Shown: in pieces, positions 62,656 to 64,000 of the stretch
Layout of the letters: the number at the start of each line of letters is the position of its first letter
Position numbering within the stretch: the stretch's first letter is position 1
Source: DAINPP01 sp963667315
GTDB taxonomy: Bacteria > Thermotogota > Thermotogae > MWEM01
DNA: 64,000 nucleotides
Assembly (NCBI GenBank): GCA_963667315.1
Contig: OY763325.1
Span: 1,054,001-1,118,000 of the forward strand
Direction: 5' to 3'
Made by a program: the position numbers and the translations under genes
Notes under the pieces: model-generated
Told to the model about the DNA's origin: nothing
Databases searched by the model: none
Seen by the model: only the letters and a program-made list of their open reading frames with translations

Positions 62656-63264
62656 TTGACGGAACAGTTAAAATATCTAATTTTGAAAGATTTGTCGTTC
62701 AGATTTAAAATTGGTCTTCTTGAGTTTCTTTTGCCCTGGATATTGATAGGGGCTATTGTAGAAGGCAGCAAAACTTTTGCTTCATATATTATCTTTTTTT
62801 TACCCGCTGCTCTATTTACCGGTTTCATTATGTTCAATTGCTACTTGGAAGATAATTATTCCACTTTGAACTTTTTAAAATCATTACCGGTTTCAAAAAA
62901 ATTGCTCATTCGTGAGAAATTCCTGTTATCACAGCTTTTTATTATAATTGGAATAATAGAAATATATATCTTTTATCTCCTTTTACCGGGAATTCCATTT
63001 CCATTTCAACTATCACATCTTTTCATTTATACAGCCGTTATGGAAATCTATTTCGGTTCTTATCTTTATTTGTTCTATTGCGTCAATTTTTTTGCTTCGA
63101 GAATTCCTCCAAATATTTATGGTTGTTTAATCATATTGTTGTCCCACAGTGGAATCGAGTTTCAAACTATAAGTGTTTCACCTCCTCTTGCCGCAGTCAT
63201 TATGGTGGCTTCGTTGATCATTAACTATTTGCTGATGACGATAAGCATCAAAAAAATGAGGTGA
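62656..63264 (+). CDS. Small ABC permease, tandem array member 2
   Basis: This 202-residue close paralogue of member 1 reads YLILKDLSFRFKIG at the start, LEDNYSTLNFLKSLPVSKK in the coupling segment, then IPFPFQLSH, FFASRIPPN and the identical ending LLMTISIKKMR. The start is TTG 62656 with GGAGGACAAC before it, the same leader bases as member 1 (GGAGGACAACCAAG), so the duplication included the ribosome site. Confidence 0.82.
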   Translation: MTEQLKYLILKDLSFRFKIGLLEFLLPWILIGAIVEGSKTFASYIIFFLPAALFTGFIMFNCYLEDNYSTLNFLKSLPVSKKLLIREKFLLSQLFIIIGIIEIYIFYLLLPGIPFPFQLSHLFIYTAVMEIYFGSYLYLFYCVNFFASRIPPNIYGCLIILLSHSGIEFQTISVSPPLAAVIMVASLIINYLLMTISIKKMR

Positions 63265-63270
63265 TAAGTG

Positions 63271-63888
63271 TTGACTCAAAATCATGCATCGATGATTATC
63301 AATCTGATAAAAAAAGATTTTTCTTTTGTCATTATATTGCTACTTGTTTTTTCTACCTCTTCATTAATGTTTATCGTATATGTTCAGACAACACATCCAC
63401 TCAAGGATACCATTTTATTTATGCTGCCACTTTGGTATTTCACAGCTGTAATCGTTAAGATGTGTTATATAGAAGATAAATATTCCACATCAACATTTTT
63501 AAAATCCTTACCAGTATCAAAAAAGCTCCTTGTTCTAGAGAAATTCATATTATCACAAATTCTCCTCTTGATCGGTATTGTTGAAACGGTTATCATGTAT
63601 CTGTTTTTTCCAACTGCCATTTTCCCACTCAACCTGTCGCAAATTTTATTGGAAATTGCATATGTAGAATTGTATTTTGGAAGCTATTTGTATGTCTTTT
63701 TCAGATTTACCTATTTCACTGCCAAACTCCCACAGAATTTAATTATAGGTACCTGGTTTTGCCTTTACATGAATAGAATCACATTTGATTCACTGACTAT
63801 ACCACTGTATTATGCAATTCTCATCTTCATCGCTTCACTTGGAAGCGTTTACCTGTTTATGAAATTGAGTATCAAACATATGAGATAA
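63271..63888 (+). CDS. Small ABC permease, tandem array member 3
   Basis: This 205-residue, more diverged paralogue has IEDKYSTSTFLKSLPVSKKLLVLEKFILS in the coupling segment, then FPLNLSQ, YFTAKLPQN and the end MKLSIKHMR. I take TTG 63271, with AGGTGAT upstream overlapping the stop of member 2; GTG 63268 is also possible. It follows member 2 by six bases. Confidence 0.8.
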   Translation: MTQNHASMIINLIKKDFSFVIILLLVFSTSSLMFIVYVQTTHPLKDTILFMLPLWYFTAVIVKMCYIEDKYSTSTFLKSLPVSKKLLVLEKFILSQILLLIGIVETVIMYLFFPTAIFPLNLSQILLEIAYVELYFGSYLYVFFRFTYFTAKLPQNLIIGTWFCLYMNRITFDSLTIPLYYAILIFIASLGSVYLFMKLSIKHMR

Positions 63889-63900
63889 AAGGAGAAAAAT

Positions 63901-64000
63901 TTGACAATAATCAAAGCATTGCTATTAAAAGATTTGACGTTCAACTTAAAATATATTCTTCTGCTCTTTTTTTGCTCTTTTGGTTTAGTCCACACAATAT
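63901..64000 (+). CDS. Small ABC permease, tandem array member 4 (3' partial)
   Basis: The frame is open from TTG 63901 to the window end, with AAGGAG 7 bases upstream, 12 bases after the previous stop. The start reads MTIIKALLLKDLTFNLKYI, matching the LILKDLSF start of members 1 and 2. The array therefore has at least four members. Confidence 0.7.
   Translation, partial: MTIIKALLLKDLTFNLKYILLLFFCSFGLVHTI

Noticed and set aside
1..64000. tRNA, rRNA, CRISPR arrays, insertion sequences and prophage genes
   Set aside because: Read for cloverleaf-like inverted repeats with CCA ends, short regularly spaced repeats, and transposase, integrase or phage motifs in the translations; none was seen. 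A covariance-model scan would be needed to be certain about small RNAs.

Overview
The window looks like chromosomal DNA from a low-GC anaerobic bacterium. A mesophilic relative of the Thermotogota is my best guess, at moderate to low confidence. The main clues are an Omp-alpha-like envelope protein (signal peptide, one SLH domain, long coiled coil, C-terminal membrane anchor) at 46114-47148, an unusually long family-5 solute-binding protein of a type I associate with that phylum, a probable DUF4897-type protein, PEGA and PQQ-propeller proteins, and frequent TTG starts. No rRNA, tRNA, CRISPR array or insertion sequence was seen. The DNA is densely coding, with many ATGA stop/start overlaps and clear intrinsic terminators between transcription units.

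Layout. 1-3660 (+): the end of a fibronectin-like/PQQ-propeller protein, then a two-gene ABC exporter. 3725-8057 (-): a two-gene cassette (M29 aminopeptidase plus ArsR-type regulator) present twice in tandem, each copy with its own promoter. 8173-12451 (-): a five-gene unit of ABC ATPase, ABC permease, winged-helix regulator and two paralogous membrane proteins, with a palindrome over its promoter. 12595-19622 (-): a complete oligopeptide importer. 19923-22058 (-): a chemoreceptor with a CZB domain. 22131-23610 (+): a uracil permease behind a leader peptide and a terminator, resembling a UTP-sensing attenuator. 23662-25535 (-): a 2-hydroxyacid dehydrogenase and nagB. 25651-28262 (-): an O-antigen-ligase-like protein next to a type IV pilin. 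28607-33273 (-): a hybrid sensor kinase followed by an HD-GYP protein.

33395-37851 (+): a BceRS-BceAB-like module for sensing and resisting cell-envelope antibiotics. 37995-50384 (+): scpB, then a long run of co-directional genes (arcA, a TIGR03960-like radical SAM protein, hisS, three envelope proteins, the Omp-alpha-like protein, queA, a membrane protein and a secreted PpiC foldase). This run mixes translation and tRNA modification with outer-envelope building. 50454-53334: a GNAT acetyltransferase (+) and a GH36 alpha-galactosidase (-). 53736-58691 (+): three ABC half-exporters, two of which share an almost identical 602-bp nucleotide-binding domain. 58898-64000 (+): a YtrA-like GntR regulator with a perfect operator, two ATPases, and a growing array of paralogous small ABC permeases that runs off the window.

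The points most worth following up are the uracil permease attenuator, the NBD gene conversion, the duplicated peptidase/regulator cassette and the permease array. All product names rest on motif recognition by eye. No database search was run.
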